Positions 30,965-39,628 of a DNA stretch of 64,000 bases are shown here, piece by piece. The stretch lies in contig NC_013939.1 in assembly GCF_000010985.1 (NCBI RefSeq), positions 1,021,501-1,085,500 on the forward strand, read 5' to 3'. The number at the start of each line of letters is the position of its first letter. Position 1 is the first letter of the stretch. The translations under genes were made by a program, and so were the position numbers. This stretch comes from Deferribacter desulfuricans SSM1 (GTDB lineage Bacteria; Chrysiogenota; Deferribacteres; Deferribacterales; Deferribacteraceae). The notes beneath the pieces were generated by a model that was not told the origin of the DNA, ran no database searches, and was given only the letters and a program-made list of their open reading frames with translations.

Positions 30965-31055
30965 CGGAGAGGGAGGGATTTGAACCCTCGGTACCGCTTG
31001 TGGCGGTACACACGATTTCCAATCGTGCTCCTTCGGCCAGCTCGGACACCTCTCC
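30965..31055 (-). tRNA. tRNA-Ser (anticodon GGA)
   Basis: A 91-base class II tRNA. The acceptor GGAGAGG pairs with CCTCTCC. The anticodon stem CACGA/TCGTG encloses loop TTGGAAA, giving anticodon GGA, which reads UCC and UCU. The long variable arm (TACCGC...GCGGTA) is diagnostic for serine. The T arm reads GAGGG TTCAAAT CCCTC. The discriminator base is G and no CCA is encoded, so the 3' end depends on a nucleotidyltransferase (a candidate is encoded at 52.8 kb). Confidence 0.96.
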
Positions 31056-31071
31056 AATATAGCAGATTGTC

Positions 31072-31100
31072 TCTATAACTTAAAAAAAATACTCTGTCAA
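31072..31100 (-). promoter_or_regulatory. Sigma-70 promoter for tRNA-Ser/4.5S RNA
   Basis: On the minus strand TTGACA (31095-31100), a 17-base spacer and TATAGA (31072-31077). The predicted start near 31065 is about 10 bases before the tRNA 5' end. The perfect -35 suits a strong stable-RNA promoter. No separate promoter fits between the tRNA and the 4.5S RNA, so this one probably drives both and may read into ppiD. Confidence 0.75.
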
Positions 31101-31118
31101 TAAATCATATGAAATTTT

Positions 31119-31146
31119 GAACTTTTTATATATATTAAGTATCTGA
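31119..31146 (+). promoter_or_regulatory. Sigma-E-like promoter of the rpoE operon
   Basis: GAACTT at 31119-31124, 17 bases, then TCTGA at 31142-31146. The E. coli sigma-E consensus is GGAACTT then TCTRA about 15-16 bases on. The spacer here is one base longer. It lies 22 bases before the sigma gene start and the start point would be near 31152. The match suggests autoregulation. Confidence 0.6.
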
Positions 31147-31167
31147 AATACAAGAGGAGGAAATGGA

Positions 31168-31758
31168 GTGTCGGACAAAAGTATAGTCGCTGCTATCTTA
31201 AAAGGGGATGTGAAATCTTTTGAGCTTTTGATAATTAAATATCAAAAACAGCTATTTCATACAGTTTTATCATTGGTGAAAGATCCTGATATCTCTGATG
31301 ATATAGTTCAGGAAGCTTTTTTAAAGGCGTTTGAAAAACTTGATACTTTACGTGATAAATCACAGTTTTTCCCTTGGTTGAAAAGGATAGCAATAAATTT
31401 AGCTTTAGCTCATTTAAACAAAAGTAAGAGAAATGTAGATATGTACTCTGAGTGGGATAATGATGAAAGTGAAAAAACAGATTATTTTGAAAATATTGCG
31501 GACGAAGATAATCCTGAAGAATTGCTTTTGAAAGAAGAGTTAAGGAAATATGTTAGAAAATTTGTGGAATCTTTGCCAGATAGGTTGAGAGTTGTAGTAA
31601 TTTTAAGAGAAGTGGAAGATATGAGTTATGAAGAGATTGCTGAGACATTGAAAATACCTGTTGGTACTGTTAGATCTAGACTTTTCAATGCCAGACAAAT
31701 AATAAAAAATAGACTTATAAGTCAGGGGTTGGCTGATGGATTGTATAAAATATCGTAA
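31168..31758 (+). CDS. rpoE: ECF RNA polymerase sigma factor, sigma-E type
   Basis: A 196-residue ECF sigma factor. Region 2 covers residues about 20-90 (DISDDIVQEAFLKAFEKL, FFPWLKRIAINLALAHL). Region 4 covers about 130-190 (LPDRLRVVVILREVEDMSYEEIAETLKIPVGTVRSRL, within which the helix-turn-helix is clear). The GTG at 31168 is set by AGGAGG 7 bases upstream; an ATG at 31163 is in another frame and soon stops. The following anti-sigma, RseB-like and DegP genes identify it as the envelope-stress sigma. Confidence 0.94.
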   Translation: MSDKSIVAAILKGDVKSFELLIIKYQKQLFHTVLSLVKDPDISDDIVQEAFLKAFEKLDTLRDKSQFFPWLKRIAINLALAHLNKSKRNVDMYSEWDNDESEKTDYFENIADEDNPEELLLKEELRKYVRKFVESLPDRLRVVVILREVEDMSYEEIAETLKIPVGTVRSRLFNARQIIKNRLISQGLADGLYKIS

Positions 31759-32170
31759 ATTAATTTCTGCGTATGTAGATAATGAATTAGAAGAAATTGA
31801 AAGTGAAAAGGTTATTTCTCATTTGTTGGAGTGTAAATCTTGTAAACTTTTTTATGAAAATCTTTTACTTTTAAAGGATGACATTAAAGAAGCTTTTTCT
31901 ATGAATAATTATGATTATGATTGTTCAAATCAAATTATGAGTAAGTTAGTATTTGCTAAACCTACTTATAATAGGAAAAAGTTTTCTAAGATTTATGTGG
32001 CGATAGCTGTTATATTCTTAATTGCTATTTCATTGTTACTTTTTAAAAAAACAGAAACCCAAAGTCAAATGGCATCAGAGTATAAATTAGAAAAATATGT
32101 AGCTGAGCATTTAGAAAAAAATAGAGTAATTGATTTGAATAAAGTTACAAATGTAAGCTATGATAGATAA
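31736..32170 (+). CDS. Zinc-finger anti-sigma factor (RseA-like role)
   Basis: A 144-residue single-pass membrane protein. The N-terminal zf-HC2 motif has Cys3, His29, Cys33 and Cys36 (SHLLECKSCK) with the YVDNELEE sequence typical of ZAS anti-sigma factors. The membrane helix is near residues 83-100 (IYVAIAVIFLIAISLLLF) and a short periplasmic tail follows. It overlaps the sigma gene by 23 bases. It should hold the sigma factor at the membrane until stress triggers its cleavage. Confidence 0.88.
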   Translation: MDCIKYRKLISAYVDNELEEIESEKVISHLLECKSCKLFYENLLLLKDDIKEAFSMNNYDYDCSNQIMSKLVFAKPTYNRKKFSKIYVAIAVIFLIAISLLLFKKTETQSQMASEYKLEKYVAEHLEKNRVIDLNKVTNVSYDR

Positions 32171-32894
32171 ACAAGTTAAAAATATTTGTTTATATTTTTT
32201 ATTTATCTTTTTTGTGTCTGTTGTTTTAGCAAGAGCAGAAAATTTATTTGAGGGTGTGTATATAAAAATTGCTCTCGATGAAGACAGGTATGTACAATTT
32301 GACTTTGAAAAAGAAACTCCACATAATAAATATCTTGCTCATACGGTGTCAAATCTTATAAATGCTGTATTTTCTGTCGATATGGTATCTTCTGAATATT
32401 ATTCTGAAAAAATTAGTTATAAAAAAATTAGTGACTTTAATATTAAAGTGATTGAGTTTGATCCTATTTTTAATGATAGGTTTAAACACATTTTATGGAT
32501 TTATAAAGATGGTAGAATATACAAACAAGAAGTTTATGATTTATCTGGAAAGTTACTATATTCTTACCAATTTAAAACAAATAGAGTAAAAAAAAGGATA
32601 TTTAATCACAAAGTTTCTGGGGGGTACTACCTATATAAAGGTTTTAAACTAGTTTATAAAGGTGTAAATAGGGATGGTGAGAAACAGATTTCATTTACTG
32701 ATGGTTTAAACAGCTTTTCAGTGTTTTGGAAAAAGTCAAATAATAAAACGGTACCTATAAAACGTATTTTATTAGGTAACTATATGTTAAGAAAAAACTT
32801 TGGTAATTATCTTGTAACAGTTGTAGGGACAATCCCTTATTTTGAAATGGAAAAAGTAGTAAATTATTTAATAAAAAAGGAGGTTATTAGATGA
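32160..32894 (+). CDS. MucB/RseB-like periplasmic regulator of the sigma-E pathway
   Basis: A 244-residue exported protein: a signal peptide (ICLYFLFIFFVSVVLARA, cut near residue 27) followed by a beta-rich domain. HILWIYKDGRIYKQEVYDLSG and the C-terminal GNYLVTVVGTIPYFEMEKV resemble MucB/RseB, which protects the anti-sigma factor and senses LPS or lipoprotein intermediates. The similarity is modest; position between anti-sigma and DegP is the stronger argument. It overlaps both neighbours. Confidence 0.72.
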   Translation: MIDKQVKNICLYFLFIFFVSVVLARAENLFEGVYIKIALDEDRYVQFDFEKETPHNKYLAHTVSNLINAVFSVDMVSSEYYSEKISYKKISDFNIKVIEFDPIFNDRFKHILWIYKDGRIYKQEVYDLSGKLLYSYQFKTNRVKKRIFNHKVSGGYYLYKGFKLVYKGVNRDGEKQISFTDGLNSFSVFWKKSNNKTVPIKRILLGNYMLRKNFGNYLVTVVGTIPYFEMEKVVNYLIKKEVIR

Positions 32895-34252
32895 GACGAG
32901 TAAGTATGATTTTAATGGTTATTTTGTTGTATGCGGTAAATCTATTTGCATACTTTGGTGCACCTGATTCTTTTGTGGATGTGGTGAAAAAGACAAGGGA
33001 TGGTGTAGTTAATATTAGTACTACCAAAATAGTAAAAAGAAAAAGTTTACCATATTTTTTTGATGATGATTTTTTTAGGAGATTTTTTGGAGATAATTTT
33101 AAACATTTTCAAAATGAACCAAAAGAATACAAATCAAAAGCTCTTGGTTCTGGTTTCGTGATTGATAAGTCAGGTTATATTGTCACAAATAATCATGTTG
33201 TAGATGGAGCTGATGAAATAATAGTAAAGCTGGCTGATAAAAAAGAGTTTAAAGCAAAAGTTGTAGGTAAAGATCCTCTGACAGACCTTGCTTTGCTGAA
33301 AATTGATCCAAAGGATGAGGAACTTAAACCTTTGCCTCTTGGTGATTCAGACAAAACAGAGGTGGGGGAATGGGTTGTTGCTATAGGTAACCCTTTTGGA
33401 TTGGAGTGGACTGTTACTGCTGGTATAATTAGTGCTAAAGGTAGAGTTTTGGGTGAAGGACCTTATGACAACTTTATGCAAACAGATGCATCTATTAATC
33501 CAGGGAACAGCGGTGGGCCGCTTGTTAATATGAAAGGTGAGGTAGTTGGTATAAATACGGCCATAATACCATCAGGACAAGGGCTTGGTTTTGCTATACC
33601 TGTTAATATGCTAAAAGAGTTGTTACCAAAACTTAAAGAAGGTAAAGTTAAAAGAGGGTGGCTTGGAGTTACTGTTCAGCCTTTAGATGATAAACTCGCA
33701 AAGTCTTTTGGTCTAGATAAAAATGAAGGTGCTTTGATAGCTGATGTTATTAAAGGTGATCCAGCAGATAAGGCTGGTTTAAAGGCTGGTGATATTGTTA
33801 TAGCAGTTGATAATGAGCCTGTTAAAGATAGCCGTGATTTAGTAATGATTATAGGGAAGCATAACCCTGGTGATAAAGTAACTTTGGCCATTATTCGAGA
33901 TGGAAAGGTTTTGAAGAAAACTGTTAAGTTGGGAGAAAGGAAGGATGGTCAGGTTGCTCAAGGTGGTGAGTTAAGAGAGGGGAAACTGGTTGTAGATGAT
34001 TTAAGTCAAAGTGAGCTTAAAGATTATGGTATAGATGGTGGTGTAAAAGTTGTAAATGTTGATCCAAGTTCAAATGCATATGAAGCAGGTCTTAGAAAAG
34101 GTGATGTTATAGTTTGGATCAACAGACATAAGATTAAAAATAGTTCAGAATTTTACGAATATTATGATAAAATCAAGAAAGATGATATTGTAGCTTTAAA
34201 GGTTATTACAAGGATGGGAAGTAAATTTATAGCATTTAACAAAGATGAATAA
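32891..34252 (+). CDS. degP: Periplasmic serine protease DegP/HtrA (Do family)
   Basis: A 453-residue protein with signal peptide (VSMILMVILLYAVNLFA), a trypsin-like domain with the triad His102 (NNHVVDGADEI), Asp132 (DLALLKI) and Ser207 (NPGNSGGPL), and two PDZ domains (about 260-345 and 365-450). It degrades and refolds misfolded envelope proteins. It is the last gene of the sigma-E operon, followed by a strong terminator, so the stress response carries its own effector. Confidence 0.96.
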   Translation: MRRVSMILMVILLYAVNLFAYFGAPDSFVDVVKKTRDGVVNISTTKIVKRKSLPYFFDDDFFRRFFGDNFKHFQNEPKEYKSKALGSGFVIDKSGYIVTNNHVVDGADEIIVKLADKKEFKAKVVGKDPLTDLALLKIDPKDEELKPLPLGDSDKTEVGEWVVAIGNPFGLEWTVTAGIISAKGRVLGEGPYDNFMQTDASINPGNSGGPLVNMKGEVVGINTAIIPSGQGLGFAIPVNMLKELLPKLKEGKVKRGWLGVTVQPLDDKLAKSFGLDKNEGALIADVIKGDPADKAGLKAGDIVIAVDNEPVKDSRDLVMIIGKHNPGDKVTLAIIRDGKVLKKTVKLGERKDGQVAQGGELREGKLVVDDLSQSELKDYGIDGGVKVVNVDPSSNAYEAGLRKGDVIVWINRHKIKNSSEFYEYYDKIKKDDIVALKVITRMGSKFIAFNKDE

Positions 34253-34280
34253 TTCAAGGATGTTGAACAATAATTTTTGT

Positions 34281-34306
34281 AGCAGGGGTTTCCCCTGCTT
34301 TTTTTT
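34281..34306 (+). terminator. Intrinsic terminator of the sigma-E/degP operon
   Basis: AGCAGGGG (34281-34288), a 3-base loop, CCCCTGCT (34292-34299), then a run of T to 34306. It is a perfect 8-bp stem. On the minus strand there is no U-tract, so it acts mainly for the plus-strand operon. Confidence 0.9.
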
Positions 34307-34342
34307 ATTGTGATATTGTTTTTTGATAGAGCTATAATGAGA

Positions 34343-34888
34343 TTAAAATGTTGGAGGGTGGTTTACCCAGATTACTTCAGTGGTTATTTCCCCTGGGTTT
34401 TTCCAGCCGTGAGGAATATTTGACTTATAGATAGCAGAGTCACCTTCTTTAAGATGGAAAACTTCATCACCTACAGTGATCTCAAGTTCACCTTTTAAAA
34501 CAATTACAAATTCTTCTCCATTATGAGAATGAAGCTCTTTACCACTATAAGCACCTGGTTCTAAATACATATACAATGCTTCTAATTCAGTATCAGAAAA
34601 CTGTGGTCTCAATAATTCGTATGTTACTTTTGACTTTGGATTTACAAGCTTATTGCGCTCTTCTTTTTTTACGACTACCCTTTGATAACGGGATGGGTGA
34701 TCGAAAAAGTGCATTATGTTTACTTCTAAAGCATCAGCAATTTTTTTGAGGGATGAAACTGTTGGTGAAACAAGATCACGTTCTACTTGAGATAAAAAGC
34801 CTAAAGAGCAGCCAGATAATTTGCTTAATTGTCTTAAGGTTAGCTGTTTTTTTTGTCTTAATTCCTGTACTTTTTTCCCTATTGTCAT
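34343..34888 (-). CDS. XRE-family transcriptional regulator with cupin sensor domain
   Basis: A 181-residue regulator. Residues 1-60 are an HTH_3 domain (IGKKVQELRQKKQLTLRQLS, GCSLGFLSQVERDLVSPTVS). Residues 105-180 are a small cupin (LHSHNGEEFVIVLKGELEI, GDSAIYKSNIPHGWKNPG) with metal-binding-type His and Glu residues. Such proteins often bind an amine or amino-acid ligand in the cupin (PuuR-like). I chose the ATG at 34888: it starts the HTH, and an in-frame TTG at 34924 lies inside the -35 box. Divergent from livK, it is a candidate regulator of the LIV and proline genes. Confidence 0.88.
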   Translation of the reverse strand: MTIGKKVQELRQKKQLTLRQLSKLSGCSLGFLSQVERDLVSPTVSSLKKIADALEVNIMHFFDHPSRYQRVVVKKEERNKLVNPKSKVTYELLRPQFSDTELEALYMYLEPGAYSGKELHSHNGEEFVIVLKGELEITVGDEVFHLKEGDSAIYKSNIPHGWKNPGEITTEVIWVNHPPTF

Positions 34889-34894
34889 GAGTTC

Positions 34895-34924
34895 AATATA
34901 TAAAACAAAATTAATATTTGTCAA
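34895..34924 (-). promoter_or_regulatory. Promoter of the XRE-cupin gene, predicted leaderless
   Basis: Minus strand TTGACA (34919-34924), 18 bases, TATATT (34895-34900). If the last T of the -10 is position -7, transcription begins at 34888, the A of the ATG. No Shine-Dalgarno sequence lies upstream of that ATG (the bases before it are GAACTC). Confidence 0.6.
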
Positions 34925-34970
34925 GATGTATTAAAAATAACTAAAAATTATTTAAAGAAGCTGAAAAAAA

Positions 34971-35064
34971 TATGTTTAGTTAAATTTTAAAATATATTTT
35001 TAGTTTGAAAAGAAATCTATTAAATTCGGCAAATATAAACATGGTGTTCAACAATACTAAACAG
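34971..35064. promoter_or_regulatory. Possible operator elements between the XRE-cupin gene and livK
   Basis: TATGTTTAGT at 34971-34980 is echoed in inverse form by TATAAACAT (35034-35042) and ACTAAACAGA (35056-35065 region). The three sites lie between the two divergent promoters, where a repressor of both could bind. The A+T content makes chance recurrence possible. Confidence 0.3.
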
Positions 35065-35079
35065 ATGTTTAAAAATTAA

Positions 35080-35108
35080 TTGACAAATTGTTAAATATAA
35101 AATAAATT
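35080..35108 (+). promoter_or_regulatory. Sigma-70 promoter of the liv operon
   Basis: TTGACA at 35080-35085, 17 bases, TAAATT at 35103-35108. A start near 35115 gives a leader of about 36 bases ending in AGGAGG (35141-35146) before the ATG at 35151. Confidence 0.65.
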
Positions 35109-35150
35109 GCAGTTCACAATTTTAAACGAAAAAAAACGTTAGGAGGATGT

Positions 35151-36293
35151 ATGAAGAGGTTATTGTTATTAGTTTTAAGTATTGTGATGTTACTATCTTT
35201 TGGTGCATTTGCAAAATCAAAGGATTTAGTAATTGGTGTAGTTGGTCCTGAAACAGGTAATTTAGCAGTTTATGGTGTTAAAACACTTGATGGTGTTATG
35301 TTGGCTGTAGATGAGATTAACGCTAATGGTGGAGTAAATGGTAAAAGAATTAAAGTTGTTCATTATGACGACAGAGGTGATAAAGCAGAGGCAGCTGCAG
35401 CTACTCAAAGATTAATCAACAGAGATAAGGTGTGTGCTATTATTGGTGAGCCTACTTCTGGTGCTACATTTGTTATTGGGCCTATTGCAAACAGAGCAAA
35501 GGTTGTGTTAATTTCAGCTGGTGCTACTGCTAAAGGGGTAACAGATGGCAAACCATTTGTATTCAGAGATACTTTATTGGACTCTGACGGTGCCCCTGCT
35601 ACATTGAAGTTTATAATGGATAAATTTGGTTGGAAAAATTTTGCACTAATTACTTCAGTTAATAATGACTATAGTGTTGGTTTATCAGGTATTTTTAAAG
35701 AAGCAGCTAAAAATTATGGTGCTAATATAGTTGTTGAGCAAACAGTATCAGATGGTGATACAGATTTTTCTGCTCAAATTACTGCTATAAAACCTCATAA
35801 TCCAGATGCTATTATATTTACTGGTTATTATCCAGAAGGTTCATTAATTATGTTAGAAGCTAGAAAACAAGGTGTTAAAGCACCTATGGTTGGTGGTGAT
35901 GGTTTGCTTGCTCCTGATTTGTGGAAAGTTGGTGGCGATGCTGTATTGGGTTCTATTGTATATGCTGGTTTCTCACCACAAGCTAAAGCTGAAAATGTTC
36001 AAAACTTTGTTAAGAAAATGGCTGAAAGAGGAAAAGAAGCTGACATGTTCTCAGCTCAAGGATATGATGCAGTTTATCTTCTAGTTAATGCTATGAAAAA
36101 AGCTGGTGTTACAGATTGTACTAACGTTAAACAAAGAGTTGCTATGAGAGATGCTCTTGCAGCTACAAAAGATTTTATGGGTGTAAGTGGTAAGATGAGC
36201 TTTGATAAAGAAGGTAATGCTAAAAAGGTTCCATTTATCCAAATGGTTGATAAGAAAGACGGTAAATATTACTTTAAGCTCCTTAATGAATAG
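35151..36293 (+). CDS. livK: Branched-chain/polar amino acid ABC transporter substrate-binding protein (LivK family)
   Basis: A 380-residue periplasmic binding protein with signal peptide (LLLLVLSIVMLLSFGAFA) and a Peripla_BP_6 fold: DLVIGVVGPETGNLAVYG, DEINANGGVNGKRI, AAAATQRLI, VIGPIAN. It delivers the ligand to LivHM. LIV-type binding proteins take leucine-family amino acids but also proline, glutamate, amides or urea. Proline catabolism genes directly downstream make proline a fair guess. A promoter, a strong ribosome site and a following attenuator fit high expression of this subunit. Confidence 0.92.
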   Translation: MKRLLLLVLSIVMLLSFGAFAKSKDLVIGVVGPETGNLAVYGVKTLDGVMLAVDEINANGGVNGKRIKVVHYDDRGDKAEAAAATQRLINRDKVCAIIGEPTSGATFVIGPIANRAKVVLISAGATAKGVTDGKPFVFRDTLLDSDGAPATLKFIMDKFGWKNFALITSVNNDYSVGLSGIFKEAAKNYGANIVVEQTVSDGDTDFSAQITAIKPHNPDAIIFTGYYPEGSLIMLEARKQGVKAPMVGGDGLLAPDLWKVGGDAVLGSIVYAGFSPQAKAENVQNFVKKMAERGKEADMFSAQGYDAVYLLVNAMKKAGVTDCTNVKQRVAMRDALAATKDFMGVSGKMSFDKEGNAKKVPFIQMVDKKDGKYYFKLLNE

Positions 36294-36317
36294 TGAGAAT
36301 TTAAATAATTAACTATA

Positions 36318-36348
36318 ATAGCCGCCAGTGGGCGGCTATTTCTTTGTT
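36318..36348 (+). terminator. Attenuator-type hairpin between livK and livH
   Basis: ATAGCCGCC (36318-36326), loop AGTG, GGCGGCTAT (36331-36339), then TTCTTTGTT. The 9-bp stem is perfect but the U-tract is interrupted. AGGAGG for livH follows at 36349. Partial termination would raise the binding protein relative to the membrane subunits. Confidence 0.75.
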
Positions 36349-36360
36349 AGGAGGTTATAA

Positions 36361-37242
36361 TTGTTAGAGATGATTATTAAACAATTGTTAAATGGTCTGA
36401 CTGTTGGGAGCGTTTATGCTTTAATAGCTCTTGGGTATACTATGGTTTATGGTATTATTAAACTCATAAACTTTGCCCATGGCGATATTTATATGATAGG
36501 AGCCTTTTTAGGGCTTATAGCTGCTACTGTAATTATGAAAAATTTTGTAGTTGTGTTAGTTTTTGCTATGATGGGTTGTGCGATTTTAGGTGTGTTAGTT
36601 GAAAAGGTTGCTTATAAACCACTTAGAAATTCATCAAGAATTTCTGCATTAATAAGTGCAATTGGTGCGTCAATAATTATTTCAAATACAGTTGTATTAA
36701 TAAATGGTCCTCAACGTGAAGCATATCCAAAGTTGTTTCCAAATATTACTTATAATTTAGGTGGTATATCTATTTCATTGTTACAAGTTTTTATAATTGT
36801 GATCTCAATTGTCCTTATGTACGGACTTTATTATATAGTTCATAATACAAAAATGGGAATAGCTATGAGAGCTGTTTCCCAAAATTTAAATGCTGCTAGA
36901 TTGATGGGGATTAACCCGGATAAAATTATTAGCTTTACTTTTGCTTTGGGATCTTCGTTAGCTGCTGCTGCAGGAGTTTTAGTTGGTACATATTATACTG
37001 CTATTGACCCAATGATGGGTTTACTGTTTGGTCTAAAGGCTTTTGTTGCAGCAGTATTGGGTGGTATTGGTAGTATTCCTGGAGCAATGTTTGGTGGTAT
37101 TGTTTTGGGACTTGCTGAAGTATTAGGTGTTGCTTTTATCTCTCCATCTTTTAGAGATGCAATAGCTTTTGGTATTCTGATTTTTATATTGATAGTTAAA
37201 CCGACAGGATTATTTGGTTCTACTGCAAAAGAGAAGGTATAA
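36361..37242 (+). CDS. livH: LIV-type ABC transporter permease LivH
   Basis: A 293-residue inner-membrane protein with about eight helices. LLNGLTVGSVYALIALGYTMVYGIIKLINFAHGD near the start and AVLGGIGSIPGAMFGGIVLG near the end are LivH signatures (each quoted part within the family pattern). The AMRAVSQNLNAARLMGI loop contacts the ATPases. I take the TTG at 36361 as start because AGGAGG lies 6 bases upstream; the ATG at 36370 would be 15 bases from it. Confidence 0.93.
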   Translation: MLEMIIKQLLNGLTVGSVYALIALGYTMVYGIIKLINFAHGDIYMIGAFLGLIAATVIMKNFVVVLVFAMMGCAILGVLVEKVAYKPLRNSSRISALISAIGASIIISNTVVLINGPQREAYPKLFPNITYNLGGISISLLQVFIIVISIVLMYGLYYIVHNTKMGIAMRAVSQNLNAARLMGINPDKIISFTFALGSSLAAAAGVLVGTYYTAIDPMMGLLFGLKAFVAAVLGGIGSIPGAMFGGIVLGLAEVLGVAFISPSFRDAIAFGILIFILIVKPTGLFGSTAKEKV

Positions 37243-37253
37243 GAGGGCTGGCT

Positions 37254-38093
37254 ATGGAATTTTTATCTTTTTTTCAGAATGATTATTTTTTACAAATTGC
37301 AACGATGACATGTATTAATATAGTTATTGTTTTAGGGTTAAATTTGATTACTGGCGTTACAGGGCAATTATCTCTTGGACATGCTGCTTTTATGAGTTTG
37401 GGTGCATATTGTTCTGCTCTTTTAGCACTTAAACTGAATATGCCATTTTGGGTATGTGTTTCTGCAGGTACTCTTTTTGCTGGTATAATGGGGGCTTTGC
37501 TTGGTATTCCTATATTGAGGCTAAGAGGGGACTATTTGGCAATAGCTACTCTAGGGTTTGGTGAAATTGTGAGAGTTGTGATTTTAAATACTCCCATAGC
37601 TGGTAGAGCGCTTGGCCTTTATGCAATACCACAATATACAACGTTTTTTATAGCATTATTAGCTGTAATATTGGGTATTATTTTTATGTATCGTTTTGAA
37701 AACTCAAGACATGGACTTGCTTTAAGAAGTATTAGAGAAGATGAGATTGCAGCAGAAATGATGGGCGTGGATATTGCTAAATACAAAATATTGGCATTTG
37801 CTGTTGGATCAGCTTTCGCAGGTTTAGGTGGATCACTTTATGCACATTTCTTAACATATATAAATCCAAACGATTTTGGATTTATGAAATCGATAGAGCA
37901 ACTCTGTATGCTTGTTTTAGGTGGTATGGGTAGTATTACTGGTGCAGCTGCAGGTGCTGTTGTTCTTAGTACAGTTCCAGAGCTATTGAGATTTGCTTCT
38001 GAGTATAGAATGGTAACTTATGGTGTTGTTTTAATAGTTATGATGATTTTTAGACCTCAAGGATTGTTTGGTAAAATAAGAGTTAATGTATAG
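37254..38093 (+). CDS. livM: LIV-type ABC transporter permease LivM
   Basis: A 279-residue inner-membrane protein. [37 protein letters not shown], and the coupling loop [17 protein letters not shown] are LivM signatures. It pairs with LivH to form the channel. It is shorter than E. coli LivM (425) and like the compact form common elsewhere. Eleven bases separate it from livH. Confidence 0.94.
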   Translation: MEFLSFFQNDYFLQIATMTCINIVIVLGLNLITGVTGQLSLGHAAFMSLGAYCSALLALKLNMPFWVCVSAGTLFAGIMGALLGIPILRLRGDYLAIATLGFGEIVRVVILNTPIAGRALGLYAIPQYTTFFIALLAVILGIIFMYRFENSRHGLALRSIREDEIAAEMMGVDIAKYKILAFAVGSAFAGLGGSLYAHFLTYINPNDFGFMKSIEQLCMLVLGGMGSITGAAAGAVVLSTVPELLRFASEYRMVTYGVVLIVMMIFRPQGLFGKIRVNV

Positions 38094-38101
38094 GGGCTGA
38101 T

Positions 38102-38887
38102 ATGAGTGAGGTTATTTTAGAATTAAAAAATGTTTGCATGTATTTTGGTGGTTTAAAGGCTGTAGATGATGTTAGTTTTGATATTAAAAAAGGCGAAATT
38201 ATGAGTTTAATTGGTCCTAATGGTGCTGGTAAGACAACAATTTTTAATGTTATTACCGGTGTATATGTGCCTACAAGTGGAGAAATATGGTTTAAAAAAG
38301 TTTTATTAAATAAATATAAACCACATCAAATAACAAAAATGGGTATAGCAAGGACTTTTCAAAACATTCGTTTATTTAAACAGTTAACTGTTTTAGAAAA
38401 TATTATATTGGCTATGCATTGTAGAAGAAAAATTGGTGTTATCCAATCAGTTCTAAGATTACCTGGTTATCATAGTGAGTTAAAAAAGGTTACAAAAAGG
38501 GCTGAAGAGTTGTTAGATTATATGGGATTGCTGGGTAAGAAAGATGAAAAAGCTGAAAATCTACCTTATGGTGAGCAGAGAAAGCTTGAAATTACAAGAG
38601 CTCTTGCAACAGGTGCAGACTTGTTACTTTTGGATGAACCAGCTGCTGGTATGAACCCTCAAGAAACTACAAATTTGATGGAGTTGATTGAAAAAATCAG
38701 AAATGAGTTGCAAAAAACAATATTTTTAATAGAGCACGATATGAAATTAGTTATGGGGATTTCTGACAGGATTGTAGTTTTGGATTATGGTAAAAAAATA
38801 GCTGAGGGTCTACCTCATGAAATTAGAAACAATAAAAAAGTTATTGAAGCTTATCTAGGAAAAGAGGTGGCAAATGCTACGGCTTGA
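38102..38887 (+). CDS. livG: LIV-type ABC transporter ATP-binding protein LivG
   Basis: A 261-residue ATPase with Walker [17 protein letters not shown], the LivG-typical [20 protein letters not shown], signature [15 protein letters not shown], Walker [17 protein letters not shown] and the switch His in IEHDMKLVM. It energises amino acid uptake with LivF. It overlaps livF by 14 bases. Confidence 0.95.
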   Translation: MSEVILELKNVCMYFGGLKAVDDVSFDIKKGEIMSLIGPNGAGKTTIFNVITGVYVPTSGEIWFKKVLLNKYKPHQITKMGIARTFQNIRLFKQLTVLENIILAMHCRRKIGVIQSVLRLPGYHSELKKVTKRAEELLDYMGLLGKKDEKAENLPYGEQRKLEITRALATGADLLLLDEPAAGMNPQETTNLMELIEKIRNELQKTIFLIEHDMKLVMGISDRIVVLDYGKKIAEGLPHEIRNNKKVIEAYLGKEVANATA

Positions 38888-39578
38888 AAAAGTTCACACA
38901 AAATATGGACATATTGAGGCGTTGAAAGGGATAAATTTGCATATAAAAGAGGGGGAGATAGTTACTATAATTGGTGCCAATGGCGCTGGTAAGACTACGA
39001 CATTAAATACTATTTCAGGGATTTTAAAGCCTTCTGCTGGGAAAATTAAGTTTTTGAATGAGGATATCACAAATCTTACTGCAGATAAAATTGTTGCTAA
39101 GGGTATTGTTCAAGTTCCTGAAGGAAGACAGATATTTCCTAATTTGACAGTATATGAAAATTTACTAATGGGTGCTTATTTAAGAAAAGATAAAGTTGAA
39201 ATTGAAAATGATTTAGAAAAAGTTTATGAGCTTTTTCCTAGACTTAAAGAGAGAAGGGATCAGTTAGGTGGTACCTTATCAGGTGGTGAGCAGCAAATGC
39301 TTGCTATTGGTAGAGCTCTTATGAGTAAACCTGTTTTATTACTTCTTGATGAGCCAAGTCTTGGTTTAGCTCCAATTATTGTTGAAAATATCTTTGAAAT
39401 TATTAAAGAGATAAATTCTCAGGGTACTACTATTTTGCTTGTAGAGCAAAATGCTCATTTGGCATTGTCTATTGCTGATAGAGGATATGTAATGGAAACC
39501 GGTAATATTATTATGGAAGATGATGCTAAGGCATTGTTAGATAATGAAGATGTAAAAAAAGCTTATTTAGGGATGTAA
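38874..39578 (+). CDS. livF: LIV-type ABC transporter ATP-binding protein LivF
   Basis: A 234-residue ATPase with Walker A GANGAGKTTTLNTISG, the LivF motif VPEGRQIFPNLTVYENL, signature LSGGEQQMLAIGRALMSKP and Walker B LLLLDEPSLGLAP. It is the last gene of the transporter operon. Its stop codon lies at the foot of an intrinsic terminator. Confidence 0.95.
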   Translation: MLRLEKVHTKYGHIEALKGINLHIKEGEIVTIIGANGAGKTTTLNTISGILKPSAGKIKFLNEDITNLTADKIVAKGIVQVPEGRQIFPNLTVYENLLMGAYLRKDKVEIENDLEKVYELFPRLKERRDQLGGTLSGGEQQMLAIGRALMSKPVLLLLDEPSLGLAPIIVENIFEIIKEINSQGTTILLVEQNAHLALSIADRGYVMETGNIIMEDDAKALLDNEDVKKAYLGM

Positions 39579-39607
39579 AAGCCTGTCTATCAGGCTTTTA
39601 TATTTTT
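39577..39607 (+). terminator. Intrinsic terminator after livF
   Basis: AAAAGCCTG (39577-39585), loop TCTAT, CAGGCTTTT (39591-39599), then ATATTTTTTT. The stem includes the last two bases of the livF stop codon. It separates the liv genes from pruA. Confidence 0.88.
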
Positions 39608-39628
39608 TTAAAAATTTTGTTCAAAATA

